61,642 nt of DNA from Actinomycetes bacterium (GTDB lineage Bacteria; Actinomycetota; Actinomycetes; Mycobacteriales; Pseudonocardiaceae): positions 1 through 61,642 of the forward strand of contig JAJYTH010000008.1 of assembly GCA_021793175.1 (NCBI GenBank), written 5' to 3'. The translations under genes were made by a program, and so were the position numbers. Position 1 is the stretch's first letter. Every line of letters starts with the position of its first letter. The notes beneath the pieces were generated by a model. That model saw nothing but the letters and a program-made list of their open reading frames with translations. It was not told the DNA's origin and made no database searches. This document shows, one piece after another, positions 53,753-61,642 of the stretch.

Positions 53753-54514
53753 ATGCCTGTGTTCGCCGGCGCTGAACCCTTCGTCCACGACGGCTCTCCC
53801 GAGGTGGGGGTGCTGTTGTGCCACGGCTTCACCAGCACACCGGCGACCATGCGTCCGTGGGGCGAGTATCTGGCCGAGGCCGGTTTCACCGTGCGTTGTC
53901 CCCGGCTGCCGGGGCACGGCACCAGCTGGCAGGAGTGCAATCGCACCCGATGGCCGGACTGGTACGGCTGTCTACGCGGCGAGTTCGCCGAACTCAGCCG
54001 TCGATGCGAATCGGTGTTCGTGTTCGGCCTGTCGATGGGCGGCACTCTCGCGCTGCGGCTGGCCGAGGATCTCGGTGACGCCGTGCGCGGTCTGGTACTG
54101 GTGAACCCGTCGGTGCTCACCCGCAGGCTCGATGCCAAGTTGGCCGCCCTGCTGGCACCGGTACTGCCGTCGGCGAAAGGACTGGGAGGCGACATCGCCA
54201 AACCCGGAGCCGTGGAACTCGCCTACGACCGCACCCCCGTACGTGCGCTGGCGAGCCTGTCCCGGCTGTGGACGCTGGTGCGCCGTGACCTGCCCCGGGT
54301 GACCCAGCCGCTGCTACTCGCCAGCTCAGCTGTCGATCACATCGTGGAAGGTGTCAACGCCACCGTGGTAGCCGAGAATGTGCGTAGTGAGGACCTGCGC
54401 GAGGTAGTGCTTCACCACAGCTACCACGTGGCCACGCTCGACAACGACGCACCGTTGCTGTTTCGGCGCAGTGTGGAGTTCGTCGACTCCGTCAGACAGG
54501 TTGGTGCCCGATGA
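53753..54514 (+). CDS. Alpha/beta hydrolase (carboxylesterase/monoglyceride lipase-like)
   Basis: The 253-residue protein shows VLLCHGFTSTP (oxyanion region), LPGHGTSWQE, the nucleophile elbow FGLSMGG with Ser and a C-terminal DHIVEG Asp region followed by HHSYHVATLD with the catalytic His. This pattern fits Est30/monoglyceride-lipase type esterases. The substrate is unknown. ATG 53753 lies downstream of GGGAGGATGACC. Its stop overlaps the next gene by four bases. Confidence 0.9.
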   Translation: MPVFAGAEPFVHDGSPEVGVLLCHGFTSTPATMRPWGEYLAEAGFTVRCPRLPGHGTSWQECNRTRWPDWYGCLRGEFAELSRRCESVFVFGLSMGGTLALRLAEDLGDAVRGLVLVNPSVLTRRLDAKLAALLAPVLPSAKGLGGDIAKPGAVELAYDRTPVRALASLSRLWTLVRRDLPRVTQPLLLASSAVDHIVEGVNATVVAENVRSEDLREVVLHHSYHVATLDNDAPLLFRRSVEFVDSVRQVGAR

Positions 54515-55020
54515 ACAGAGCATCAGGAACGGACGGACCCGAGGATGTCGACGCCACGTTCGCCAAGATCGTGGCGGGGCTGAAGGCGGAGGGGTTCGGC
54601 ACGGATACCGACGATCGCGTGATCGACGCCGACGCTCCGGACGACGACACAGGCGATCACGGACAGACACGGTTGCGCAACCCCCGTGACCACGACACCC
54701 GCTCGGGCTGGCGCGAGTCGGAGACCAACTGGGAGGACACACTACTCGGCGATGACCCCACCGATGCCGACGACGACGAACACTTCGTTCCTCCGGAACC
54801 GCCACCACTGCCGCGCCCCCGCAAGGGCGCGATCGTCGTGCTGCTGTTCTTCGTGGTGGGACTGCTGCTGCTTCTCGGCCCGGGGTTGATCGGGCTGAGC
54901 CGTTCGGTCGCCTTGCCGCTGGGGATGCTTTCGCTGGCCACCGGCATCGCGCTGGCCCTGCTGCGGGTCAGGCAGGGGCCCCCGGACGGCGCGGACCCCA
55001 CCAACGGTGCCCAGGTCTGA
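54511..55020 (+). CDS. Conserved actinobacterial two-helix membrane protein
   Basis: The 169-residue protein starts with a conserved helical segment (DVDATFAKIVAGLKAEGFG). An acidic, disordered stretch rich in Asp, Pro and Thr follows, then two membrane helices (AIVVLLFFVVGLLLLLGPGL and ALPLGMLSLATGIALALL). I recognise it as a conserved actinobacterial hypothetical protein without known function. ATGA overlap with the hydrolase gene indicates an operon. It is convergent with the Nudix-NYN gene, only 7 bases apart. Confidence 0.75.
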   Translation: MNRASGTDGPEDVDATFAKIVAGLKAEGFGTDTDDRVIDADAPDDDTGDHGQTRLRNPRDHDTRSGWRESETNWEDTLLGDDPTDADDDEHFVPPEPPPLPRPRKGAIVVLLFFVVGLLLLLGPGLIGLSRSVALPLGMLSLATGIALALLRVRQGPPDGADPTNGAQV

Positions 55021-55027
55021 GCCCGCT

Positions 55028-55930
55028 TCAGCCTTGCGGTTTCGGAGTCTGTGCCGCCGACTCGTCGAACAGCCGCCACAACTCGGTGGGCCCCAGGAAA
55101 GCGCTCCCGTGTTCGCCTGCCCGGCGGCGTAGTTCGCGGTCGGCGGTGACGACCACGACGTGATCCCGGGGCCGACTCGACCGCAGGTCCGCGACCGTCT
55201 CGACGAGCGTGTCGTCGCCCTCCCCCGGCGCGGCCACGATCTCCACACCCTCTACCTCGTCGACGTGGCGGGCCTTTCCCTCGGTCACCAACACCACGCG
55301 CGGCCACCAGCACCAACGCCGTTCCAGGTCGAGGCCGACCCGATGTGCGGCAACACCGACACGCGACAGGACAGCGAGCCGGTCGCGTAGCCGTGCGACG
55401 GCCCCCGCCCTGTCCCGCCACCAGCCGTCCGGACGAGCACCGATCACGTTGGCCGCGTCGACGACCAGGACGAGTTCCCTGCCCAGTTGTTCTCGCAGCA
55501 GGGGCCAGGCGGCCGCGAAATCATGATGCAGCCGATACCCCTCGACCTCGTCGGGCGGCACCCAGTGCAGGGCCGTGCTCTCACCGTTCGCCACGCGCGC
55601 TTCCACCGCGTTCCGGACGGTGGCGAGCACGGTGGTGTAGCACCATGTGCCGTGGTCCTCGACACACGAGGCGAGGACGCGCACGGCCTCGGACGGAACG
55701 GTGGTCTCTTCCTCGGTCTCACGGATGGCGGCGTCGGCGGGGGTCTCCCCCGGCAGCACCGCACCACCGGGCAACGCCCACGTACTGCCGTGATGCGTCC
55801 ACACAGCCCGGTGTTGCAACAGCACCCCTCGCAGGGGGTCGACCAACAGCAGTCCGGCCGCTCCGTACGGCCCCCAATGTCGTCGTCCACACGCGCAGCT
55901 GACGAACCCCTCGCCTTCACCGAGCAGCAT
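55028..55930 (-). CDS. Nudix hydrolase fused to an NYN/PIN-like nuclease domain
   Basis: The 300-residue protein begins with a short Cys/His segment (SCACGRRHWGPYG). A Nudix domain follows, with box GGAVLPGETPADAAIRETEE at about 55-74 (the full Nudix box continues to residue 77). From residue 152 a second domain begins with VLVVDAANVIGARPDGWWRD, then GEGDDTLVETVADL and HVVVVTADRELRRRA, the acidic triad pattern of NYN/PIN-like nucleases. Combining a pyrophosphohydrolase and a ribonuclease-like domain suggests RNA or nucleotide quality control; this is inferred. Confidence 0.82.
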   Translation of the reverse strand: MLLGEGEGFVSCACGRRHWGPYGAAGLLLVDPLRGVLLQHRAVWTHHGSTWALPGGAVLPGETPADAAIRETEEETTVPSEAVRVLASCVEDHGTWCYTTVLATVRNAVEARVANGESTALHWVPPDEVEGYRLHHDFAAAWPLLREQLGRELVLVVDAANVIGARPDGWWRDRAGAVARLRDRLAVLSRVGVAAHRVGLDLERRWCWWPRVVLVTEGKARHVDEVEGVEIVAAPGEGDDTLVETVADLRSSRPRDHVVVVTADRELRRRAGEHGSAFLGPTELWRLFDESAAQTPKPQG

Positions 55931-56041
55931 TCGCCCACTCTAGCGACGTTTCGGCGTCGCACTACCCCGTGACACCGGCTCTCCGCGTGATACGGCGGCG
56001 CAGCACCGGAGCAGCGCGGAAGTACTCTCGGGAAAGGTCTG

Positions 56042-56992
56042 TCAGGCCTGTCTGGCCATCCGCTCGACGGCCAGGGTAGCCGCGCCGACAATCGCTGTCG
56101 CGTCACTGAGTTGCGAGGTACGGATGCGAGCGAGCGGCCGGTGTCCGGCTCCGGTGACGACCCTGGCGTAGTGCTCCCGCGCCTCGTCGGCGAACAACGG
56201 CGACGACTCCGCCACGCCTCCCGCGAGAACGACGATCTCGGGGTCGTAGACATCGGCGATGAGCGCCAGACCTTCCCCGAGCCACCGGGCGAGGTCGGCG
56301 AGCGCCTCCCGCGCCACCGCGTCCCCCTCCCGTGCCGCCCGGGCCACACGCAGCCCGGTCATCGCCGCGGGATCGGCGACCTCCTGTCTCAGTGTCGACG
56401 GCCTCGCGGGCCAGCGCGCGAGGAGTTCGATGGCTGTGGCCGCGAGAGCCGTACCACTGCAGTAACGCTCCCAACAACCGTGACGACCGCAGGGACAGGG
56501 ACGACCGTTCGGTACCACTCGTATATGCCCCAGTTCGGGCGCCACGCCGTGTGCGCCGCGAAAGACCTCCCCACCGAGCAACAGTCCGGCACCGATGCCG
56601 GTGCCGAGCGCCAACAGCAACGCCACGTTCGCACCACGCGCCGCCCCGAAGCGGTGCTCACCGACAGCGGCGGCATTGGCGTCGTGCTCCAGCGTCACCG
56701 GCACGCCAAGGCGCGCCGACATCCTGTCGGCCACCGGCGCCGCTCGCCACGGCAGGTGCGGCGCGAACAGCACCGATCGCCGATCCGGCCGCACGAACCC
56801 CGCCACAGCCAGCCCCACGGCCTCGACCGTGTGCCGCCTCCTCAGTTCGTCCACCACCGTGGTGATGGCGTCCTCCAAGGCGTCCTCTGCACCCGGGGTG
56901 GCGACGCAAGCGGAGTCGATCACACCCCCCTGCTCGTCGACGACACCGGCCCGCACACTGGTGCCCCCGACATCAACTCCGATCGCGAGCAT
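56042..56992 (-). CDS. ROK-family glucokinase/sugar kinase
   Basis: The 316-residue protein shows the ATP-binding GVDVGGTSVRAG, LEHDANAAAVGEHRFG, LALGTGIGAGLLLGG, PELGHI and the zinc-binding CPCGRHGCWERYCSG that defines the ROK family. It most likely phosphorylates glucose or another hexose with ATP, giving the window a second glucose kinase beside PpgK. ATG 56992 lies inside the end of the DUF5304 gene (20-base overlap), suggesting translational coupling. Confidence 0.92.
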   Translation of the reverse strand: MLAIGVDVGGTSVRAGVVDEQGGVIDSACVATPGAEDALEDAITTVVDELRRRHTVEAVGLAVAGFVRPDRRSVLFAPHLPWRAAPVADRMSARLGVPVTLEHDANAAAVGEHRFGAARGANVALLLALGTGIGAGLLLGGEVFRGAHGVAPELGHIRVVPNGRPCPCGRHGCWERYCSGTALAATAIELLARWPARPSTLRQEVADPAAMTGLRVARAAREGDAVAREALADLARWLGEGLALIADVYDPEIVVLAGGVAESSPLFADEAREHYARVVTGAGHRPLARIRTSQLSDATAIVGAATLAVERMARQA

Positions 56993-57419
56993 CGGGTTCC
57001 CATTGACTTCGAGGCCGGACCATCACGTGCTGCACGCGACCGCCGCGGCGCTCGTCGGATCTCGGTGTGCTCGGCGATGGACGAAAGCCGGGCATGTGGA
57101 TGCCGTCCTCCGGCGCCCACCGATCCGCGAGCACGGCTCGTAACAACCCCAACAGTCGGGTCATGTGCTCCAGCACCTGTGCCACGACGTCCACTCGCTC
57201 GCCTCGGAACACAGCGACCACGGCGCACAGCGGGCACCACTGGTCACTCTCACCACCGGACGAAATGTCGGTCTCGGTATCGACGTGCTCGTGGCCGTGG
57301 CCGTGACCAGCTTCAAAAACACTTTCGAGCCAGGGCCTGGCACGCTCCACCACCAGGTCCACGAGAAGCCTGATCTCGTCGGCGAGTTGGGCGGCGTCCG
57401 TACCGTTGTCGGTGGTCAT
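56973..57419 (-). CDS. DUF5304 protein
   Basis: The 148-residue protein has a helical N-terminus (ADEIRLLVDLVVERARPWL), a His-rich loop (AGHGHGHEHVDTE), a WCPLCAVVAVFRGE segment with a CxxC pair, and a long variable tail. His and Cys clusters suggest bound metal. The family is linked to ArsA-like ATPase and SRPBCC genes in actinobacteria. Its ATG overlaps the ArsA stop by four bases and its end overlaps the ROK gene by 20. Confidence 0.8.
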   Translation of the reverse strand: MTTDNGTDAAQLADEIRLLVDLVVERARPWLESVFEAGHGHGHEHVDTETDISSGGESDQWCPLCAVVAVFRGERVDVVAQVLEHMTRLLGLLRAVLADRWAPEDGIHMPGFRPSPSTPRSDERRGGRVQHVMVRPRSQWEPDARDRS

Positions 57420-58546
57420 AACGGGTTCTCCAGATGCACCAGTAATCCACGCGCGTCGGATTCGGCACCTGTCAGTGTGTAGGCGCGTAGCGGCTCGGGC
57501 AGCGCGATGAGCCTGCGGAAACCGTCGACCGTGACGGCGAGGTCGTCGTCGATCCGGGCGAGCTTGACATCGGAGTCCTTCGCGAGCGGCATCACGATGC
57601 GGAGTCGTACGCCGTCCCCCTCCTCGGAGGTTTCGAGCAACGGCACGGTGTCTGGCTCGCCCACCAGCGGGCTGGCCTGGCCGTACAGCTCGTCGGCGAT
57701 CTCCAGCAACGCCTCCATCCCCACCGGCTCCACCGCGCGGTGCTCCACGGTGCGCAGCGTGCCGGGGACGAGTCCGCCCTCACGAAGCTCGGCGAGAACC
57801 TGTTCCTGCTGTGCACGCCGGGTACGCAGCCACGTCGCGGCGGCACCGCGCCACAGCCCGGCCGACGGCATCATGCGATTGACGACCACCCCGTCGACGG
57901 TGATGCCCCGCAGGGCCAGAGACGTCAACGTGCGCCGGGTCTCGGCGACCACGACACGTTCGGGGGTGAGTACCAACCGTACGGTGGTCTCCTCGCCGGT
58001 GAGCATCGTCCGCAACGACTCGACGTACGCGGCGAAACGGTCGGCCGAACGCGCCGTCGCGGTCGCCGAACGCCATGCCGGCAGCCTCCGTAGATACCCC
58101 GATACCGCCTCGGGCAAGGCGAACAGCCGCAATGTCTCGGCCGTGGGCCCGCAGTCCACGACGACGTTCTCCCACGGCCCGGTGTCGGCGAGACGTTGCA
58201 CCTCGCCCAGCGACAGCAGCTCGTCCACACCGGGGAGCATGGTGAGCTCCTCGGCGTCGAGCAGATCCAGTCCGAGTCCGGAGAACACGGTCCGTAGCTG
58301 TTCACGCAGCGTGCTCCAGGCACCGTCGGCCAGGCTACGCATGTCCACCTGCGCCCCGTACAGGAAACCGTCCACCTCGGAAGGCTCGTCGTTCAACGGC
58401 TTTCCGACCGCGTCGGCGAGCGAATGGGCCGGGTCTGTGGACACCATCAGCGTTTTGCGCCCCCGACGTGCGAGGCAGGCGGCGGTAGCGGCGGCGAGAG
58501 TGGTCTTGCCGACGCCGCCTTTCCCGGTGAACAGCAGTATGCGCAC
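57416..58546 (-). CDS. ArsA-family (TRC40/GET3-like) P-loop ATPase
   Basis: The 376-residue protein shows the deviant Walker A FTGKGGVGKTTLAAAT, VSTDPAHSLADA (switch I) and VVVDCGPTAETLRL, characteristic of ArsA/GET3-like ATPases. The metal-binding cysteines of arsenite pumps are not evident and no arsenic genes are nearby, so a chaperone or targeting role is more likely than arsenite transport. GTG 58546 is one base from the upstream SRPBCC gene; the operon continues into DUF5304 and ROK. Confidence 0.9.
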   Translation of the reverse strand: MRILLFTGKGGVGKTTLAAATAACLARRGRKTLMVSTDPAHSLADAVGKPLNDEPSEVDGFLYGAQVDMRSLADGAWSTLREQLRTVFSGLGLDLLDAEELTMLPGVDELLSLGEVQRLADTGPWENVVVDCGPTAETLRLFALPEAVSGYLRRLPAWRSATATARSADRFAAYVESLRTMLTGEETTVRLVLTPERVVVAETRRTLTSLALRGITVDGVVVNRMMPSAGLWRGAAATWLRTRRAQQEQVLAELREGGLVPGTLRTVEHRAVEPVGMEALLEIADELYGQASPLVGEPDTVPLLETSEEGDGVRLRIVMPLAKDSDVKLARIDDDLAVTVDGFRRLIALPEPLRAYTLTGAESDARGLLVHLENPL

Positions 58547-58547
58547 G

Positions 58548-58991
58548 CTAGTCCCGGCCTTCGACCCGACGCTTGAGTTCTCGCAGAGCCGTATCCATGA
58601 TCATTTTCTCGGCCTTACGGCGCAGCAGCCCGATCATGGGGAGCGCGAGTTCCACCGACAGCGTGTACGTCACCTTGGTCCGGTTCGGGCCGAGCGGCTC
58701 CAACAGATAACGTCCCTGCTGCGCTTTCTGCATCTGGCCCTTCACCAGATGCCAGCTCACCGACAGGCCGTTGTAGGCCCAGTCGTAAGCGAGGGTGTAG
58801 ACATCCTTGACCGGCCCGGAGTCGAGCGTGAAACGCACCTCGGCGGGTCGACCCGCATCGTCAGTGGCGAGGATCTCGGTCTGCCGGACGGCTTTCGCCC
58901 ACTCCGGATACGCCGGTAGGTCGGCGATGACCGCCATGATGTCGTCCGGGGCGGACTCGATCTCGATGGACTGCGTGGACTGCTCCGCCAT
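58548..58991 (-). CDS. SRPBCC (START-like) family protein
   Basis: The 147-residue protein has the START/Bet v1-like pattern: SIEIESAPDDIMAVIADLPA, YPEWAKAVRQ, WHLVKGQMQKAQQGRYLLEP and a C-terminal amphipathic helix. Such folds bind hydrophobic ligands. From memory, M. tuberculosis Rv2185c is the counterpart. It is followed after one base by the ArsA-like ATPase gene, and the two probably function together; ligand unknown. Confidence 0.85.
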   Translation of the reverse strand: MAEQSTQSIEIESAPDDIMAVIADLPAYPEWAKAVRQTEILATDDAGRPAEVRFTLDSGPVKDVYTLAYDWAYNGLSVSWHLVKGQMQKAQQGRYLLEPLGPNRTKVTYTLSVELALPMIGLLRRKAEKMIMDTALRELKRRVEGRD

Positions 58992-59024
58992 GATGCTAGA
59001 GCCTAGCGGTCCGTCTTCTCGTCC

Positions 59025-59822
59025 TCACCAGCGCAGCACGTAGGGAACAGCCGTCCGTTGGAAGTGGCCCACGTTGCGACACTCGGTGTACCCCACTCGG
59101 AACCGCGCCGTCAGCGGCTGGTGGACGTGCCCGAACAACGACCATCTCGGTTGCTCGACACGAATCCGTTCGAGCAGCGACCGCGACCCCGACTCCAACG
59201 TGCGTGACACCACGTCGTAGGCGAGCTCGGGGATCGCGGGCGGGATGTGACTGCACAGTACGTCGATATCGGACAGCTCGGCGACACGGTCGTCGAACTC
59301 CTCGCGGGTCATCAGGTGAGGACGCCACACCGCGTTGGCTCGTGGCGTGACGCCCTCGGGCAGCACGGCTCCGCCGACGAACCCGAATCGCAGCCCACCG
59401 ATCTCGACCACTTCGCCGTCCACCGTCCGAACACCGTCCGGCACGAATTCCGGCCACAACGCGGGCGCGTCGACGTTGCCCGGAATGGCGTAGACCGGCA
59501 CCCCCGACGCGGTCATCGCCGGGAACAGGCGCGCGTACTGCTCCCGTACGGCCTCGTCGACGGCACCGGCCGGGTCGTCGAGGCTTTCCCACAGCGACTG
59601 TACGAACGCCCTCATCTCGGCCCGCGTGCCCGTTCTCCGCAGGGTCGCGTACGTGCTGACGTTGTCCTCGCCGAACAACCGACCGAAGACGCCACCACGG
59701 TGATCGTGGTAGTCGATGAAGTCGAGCAGGTCTCCGAGCACGATCAGCGCGTCCGCTCCCTCGCCCGCACGAGACAGCGCCTCAGCGTTGCCGTGCACGT
59801 CGGAGACGACATGTACCCGCAC
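59025..59822 (-). CDS. Calcineurin-like metallophosphoesterase
   Basis: The 265-residue enzyme shows the two-metal site motifs in order: VVSDVHGN (Asp, His), LIVLGDLLDF (Gly-Asp), IPGNVDAPA (Gly-Asn-x-Asp in place of GNHD), VLCSHIPP and LFGHVHQP. The GNVD variant occurs in several phosphodiesterase subfamilies. Substrate unknown. GTG 59822 starts the motif region immediately. It lies 33 bases upstream of the SRPBCC gene in the same orientation. Confidence 0.88.
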   Translation of the reverse strand: MRVHVVSDVHGNAEALSRAGEGADALIVLGDLLDFIDYHDHRGGVFGRLFGEDNVSTYATLRRTGTRAEMRAFVQSLWESLDDPAGAVDEAVREQYARLFPAMTASGVPVYAIPGNVDAPALWPEFVPDGVRTVDGEVVEIGGLRFGFVGGAVLPEGVTPRANAVWRPHLMTREEFDDRVAELSDIDVLCSHIPPAIPELAYDVVSRTLESGSRSLLERIRVEQPRWSLFGHVHQPLTARFRVGYTECRNVGHFQRTAVPYVLRW

Positions 59823-59832
59823 GGTTGACAGC

Positions 59833-60243
59833 CTAACTCTGGATGTGCGCGCCGGGCGGCACCCCGGGTTCCCTGCCGTCTTCGAGCACGTCCTTCAGCT
59901 CCAGAGCGATGGCTTTCGCAGCCCGGGCCCGACGGTCACGTTCGACGCGCAGCTGGCGGGGCGTGCGCCGCGGTCCCGTGGGGTCCGCGCGCAGGAAGTA
60001 GTGCAGGATCGTGCCGTCGAGCACGGGTTCCAGCCATACCTCCATCGTCCCGACCAGCGCACCTCGCACTGTCCAGCGAAGCCCCTCGTCACCCCGGTCG
60101 GTGTAAACTTCCAGTACAAGGTCGGGCCAGTACAGGCTCCATGATCGCGGGTCAGCGAACGCCGCCGCGACCGTACTCGGCGGCACTGCGAGAAACGTTT
60201 CGTCAACGATGTCGAGAGTGGGCGCGTCTTCAGTAGCGGACAC
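59833..60243 (-). CDS. Second SRPBCC-family protein
   Basis: The 136-residue protein resembles a polyketide cyclase/START-like fold: DIVDETFLAVPPSTVAAAFA, WSLYWPDLVLEVYTDRGDEG and VGTMEVWLEPVLDGTILHYF. GTG 60243 is chosen; GATTCT ends 6 bases upstream, so the mRNA may be leaderless. It lies 10 bases upstream of the phosphoesterase gene, forming the head of a likely six-gene operon down to the ROK kinase. It is divergent from fadD. Confidence 0.8.
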   Translation of the reverse strand: MSATEDAPTLDIVDETFLAVPPSTVAAAFADPRSWSLYWPDLVLEVYTDRGDEGLRWTVRGALVGTMEVWLEPVLDGTILHYFLRADPTGPRRTPRQLRVERDRRARAAKAIALELKDVLEDGREPGVPPGAHIQS

Positions 60244-60353
60244 GAGTGCAGAATCGCACGACGTGCGAATGCCACAGCCCCCGGGCATAGCCAAATGCTC
60301 GACTAGGAGTTAGGTTGACCGGCGAGTAACATCTGTCGAACACGGAGGTTCAC

Positions 60354-61642
60354 GTGCGCGAGTACAGCGCCCCCGCGATCGCTGCGGTCGCCGACGACGA
60401 GAACATGTCGGACGTCGTGTGGGTCAACGCCGAGCGGTTCGGTGACACCGTGAGTTTCCGTCGACAGCTCGACGGTTCGTGGCGCGACATCACCGCGCGG
60501 GAGTTCGCCGCCCAGGTTCTCGCCGTAGCGAAAGGGCTCGTCAAAGCCGGTATCGGACACGGCGACCGGGTGGCCCTGATGTCCAAGACCCGCTACGAGT
60601 GGACGCTGATCGATTTCGCGATCTGGGCCGCGGGCGGCGTGACCGTACCCATCTACGAGACCTCCTCCGCCGAACAGGCCCATTGGATCCTCACCGACTC
60701 CGGGGCCAAAGCGGTGATCGTCGAGACCGCCGACCACGCCGCGACCGTCTCCTCGGTGCGGGACCGCCTGCCGGAACTCGCCCACCTGTGGCAGATCGAA
60801 GGCGACAAACCCGCCGTCGACCAGCTGTCCGAACTCGGTGTCGACATCCCCGACGACGAGGTGCACACCCGCCGCCGCTCCCTGGCCGCGGCCGACATCG
60901 CCACCATCGTCTACACCTCCGGGACCACCGGCCGCCCCAAGGGCGTCGTGCTGACCCATCGCAACCTGCTCGCCGAGGTCCGCGCCGACATCAAGGCGTT
61001 CCCCAGGCTCATGGAGCCGGGCAACTCGATGCTGCTGTTCCTGCCGCTGGCTCACATCCTGGCCCGCGCGATCGCGCTGACGGCGTTCACCTCGCGGGTC
61101 ACCCTCGGCCACACTCCGGACATCAAGAACCTGGTGGCCGACCTCGGCACCTTCCGTCCCACCTTCGTCGTCGCCGTGCCGCGAGTGTTCGAGAAGGTGT
61201 ACAACACCGCGAAGCTCAAGGCCCACTCCGAGGGCAAGGGCAAGATCTTCGACGCGGCGGAGGCCACCGCCGTCGCCCACAGCCAGGCTCGGGACTCCGG
61301 CGGGATCGGCTTCGGCCTGCGACTCAAGCACGCCGTGTTCGACAAGCTCGTCTACACCAAACTCCGGGCGGCACTCGGTGGCCGCTGCATCGCGGCCGTT
61401 TCCGGTGGCGCGCCGCTGGGTGAACGGCTTGCGCACTTCTTCCGCGGCATCGGTGTTCCGGTGTTCGAAGGCTACGGCCTCACCGAGACCACAGCGGCGG
61501 CCAACGTCAACACCGAGGAGGCCTTCAAGGTCGGCACGGTGGGCAGGCCGGTGGCGGGCACGTCGGTCCGCATCGCCGAGGACGGCGAGGTGTTGCTCAA
61601 GGGTGACGTCGTCTTCAGCGCCTACTGGAACAACGAGCAGGC
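60354..61642 (+). CDS. Long-chain fatty-acid-CoA ligase (FadD15-like), 3' truncated by window
   Basis: The first 429 residues of an acyl-CoA synthetase are present; the frame stays open to the window edge, so the roughly 170-residue C-terminal part is outside. Visible motifs are the P-loop IVYTSGTTGRPKGVVLTH, LFLPLAHILARA, VSGGAPLGERLAHFF and FEGYGLTETTA. It activates fatty acids to acyl-CoA through an acyl-adenylate. GTG 60354 follows CGGAGG at 5-6 bases. Its place next to SRPBCC genes and its motifs match fadD15 of M. tuberculosis. Confidence 0.9.
   Translation, partial: MREYSAPAIAAVADDENMSDVVWVNAERFGDTVSFRRQLDGSWRDITAREFAAQVLAVAKGLVKAGIGHGDRVALMSKTRYEWTLIDFAIWAAGGVTVPIYETSSAEQAHWILTDSGAKAVIVETADHAATVSSVRDRLPELAHLWQIEGDKPAVDQLSELGVDIPDDEVHTRRRSLAAADIATIVYTSGTTGRPKGVVLTHRNLLAEVRADIKAFPRLMEPGNSMLLFLPLAHILARAIALTAFTSRVTLGHTPDIKNLVADLGTFRPTFVVAVPRVFEKVYNTAKLKAHSEGKGKIFDAAEATAVAHSQARDSGGIGFGLRLKHAVFDKLVYTKLRAALGGRCIAAVSGGAPLGERLAHFFRGIGVPVFEGYGLTETTAAANVNTEEAFKVGTVGRPVAGTSVRIAEDGEVLLKGDVVFSAYWNNEQ

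Noticed and set aside
57416-58546. Arsenite efflux ATPase function for the ArsA-like protein
   Set aside because: No arsB, acr3 or arsR gene and no evident metal-binding cysteines; the context favours another ArsA/GET3-like role.

Overview
The window is high-GC actinobacterial chromosome: GTG starts are common, ATGA gene overlaps are frequent and coding is dense on both strands. Gene content and order point to the Pseudonocardiales (Saccharomonospora, Prauserella or Amycolatopsis type). From memory, cei-suhB-ppgK-sigA...sigB matches the Rv2700-Rv2710 neighbourhood of Mycobacterium tuberculosis, and the right end (3'-5' exoribonuclease, PlsC-type acyltransferase, ArsA-like ATPase, SRPBCC proteins, fadD15) matches Rv2179c-Rv2187. 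I see no transposase, phage gene, tRNA, rRNA or CRISPR array.

Layout. 0.3-15.2 kb: housekeeping and stress core with envelope protein Cei, SuhB, polyphosphate glucokinase, SigA, an EamA transporter, a DEAD/DEAH helicase, a YihY membrane protein, a pseudouridine salvage pair (psuG-psuK), a large methyltransferase coupled to dtd, and SigB. 15.5-25.3 kb: class I fumarase, an envelope group (lipoprotein, WGxxG-type protein, polysaccharide deacetylase, glycoside hydrolase-like protein), DUF5134, an HSL-type hydrolase and two F420-dependent oxidoreductases. 25.4-33.8 kb: fused isobutyryl-CoA mutase IcmF and a complete conservon (cvnA-B-C-D). 34.4-36.9 kb: a compact polyamine operon (type III PLP decarboxylase, SpeD, SpeE). 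36.8-39.6 kb: membrane and cell-wall genes, including a 55-residue membrane protein. 40-46.5 kb: acyl-CoA dehydrogenase with divergent TetR, succinic semialdehyde dehydrogenase, a WhiJ/DUF397 locus and TesB. 46.5-52.2 kb: pyruvate kinase, a DASS transporter, phosphofructokinase and a type I DAHP synthase. 52.2-61.6 kb: exoribonuclease, acyltransferase, Nudix-NYN fusion, ROK kinase, the ArsA/SRPBCC operon, a phosphoesterase and a fadD cut by the window edge.

The most striking non-annotated element lies in front of the DAHP synthase gene. A 23-codon ORF (50875-50946) encodes five consecutive aromatic residues, F-Y-F-W-F. It starts 7 nt after a TACACT -10 box, so it is probably leaderless, and it is followed by two mutually exclusive RNA pairings. 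This is the architecture of a ribosome-mediated attenuator sensing aromatic aminoacyl-tRNA. Other regulatory candidates are a GGAAC-N18-GTT ECF-type promoter before sigB, a two-site operator before the polyamine operon, perfect palindromes before the succinic semialdehyde dehydrogenase gene, an 18-bp tandem repeat between the TetR and acyl-CoA dehydrogenase genes, and an inverted repeat before icmF. The conservon kinase carries a duplicated C-terminal module.

Start codons were chosen by eye from ribosome-binding sites and family lengths, and every family call comes from reading motifs. No database search or folding program was run.
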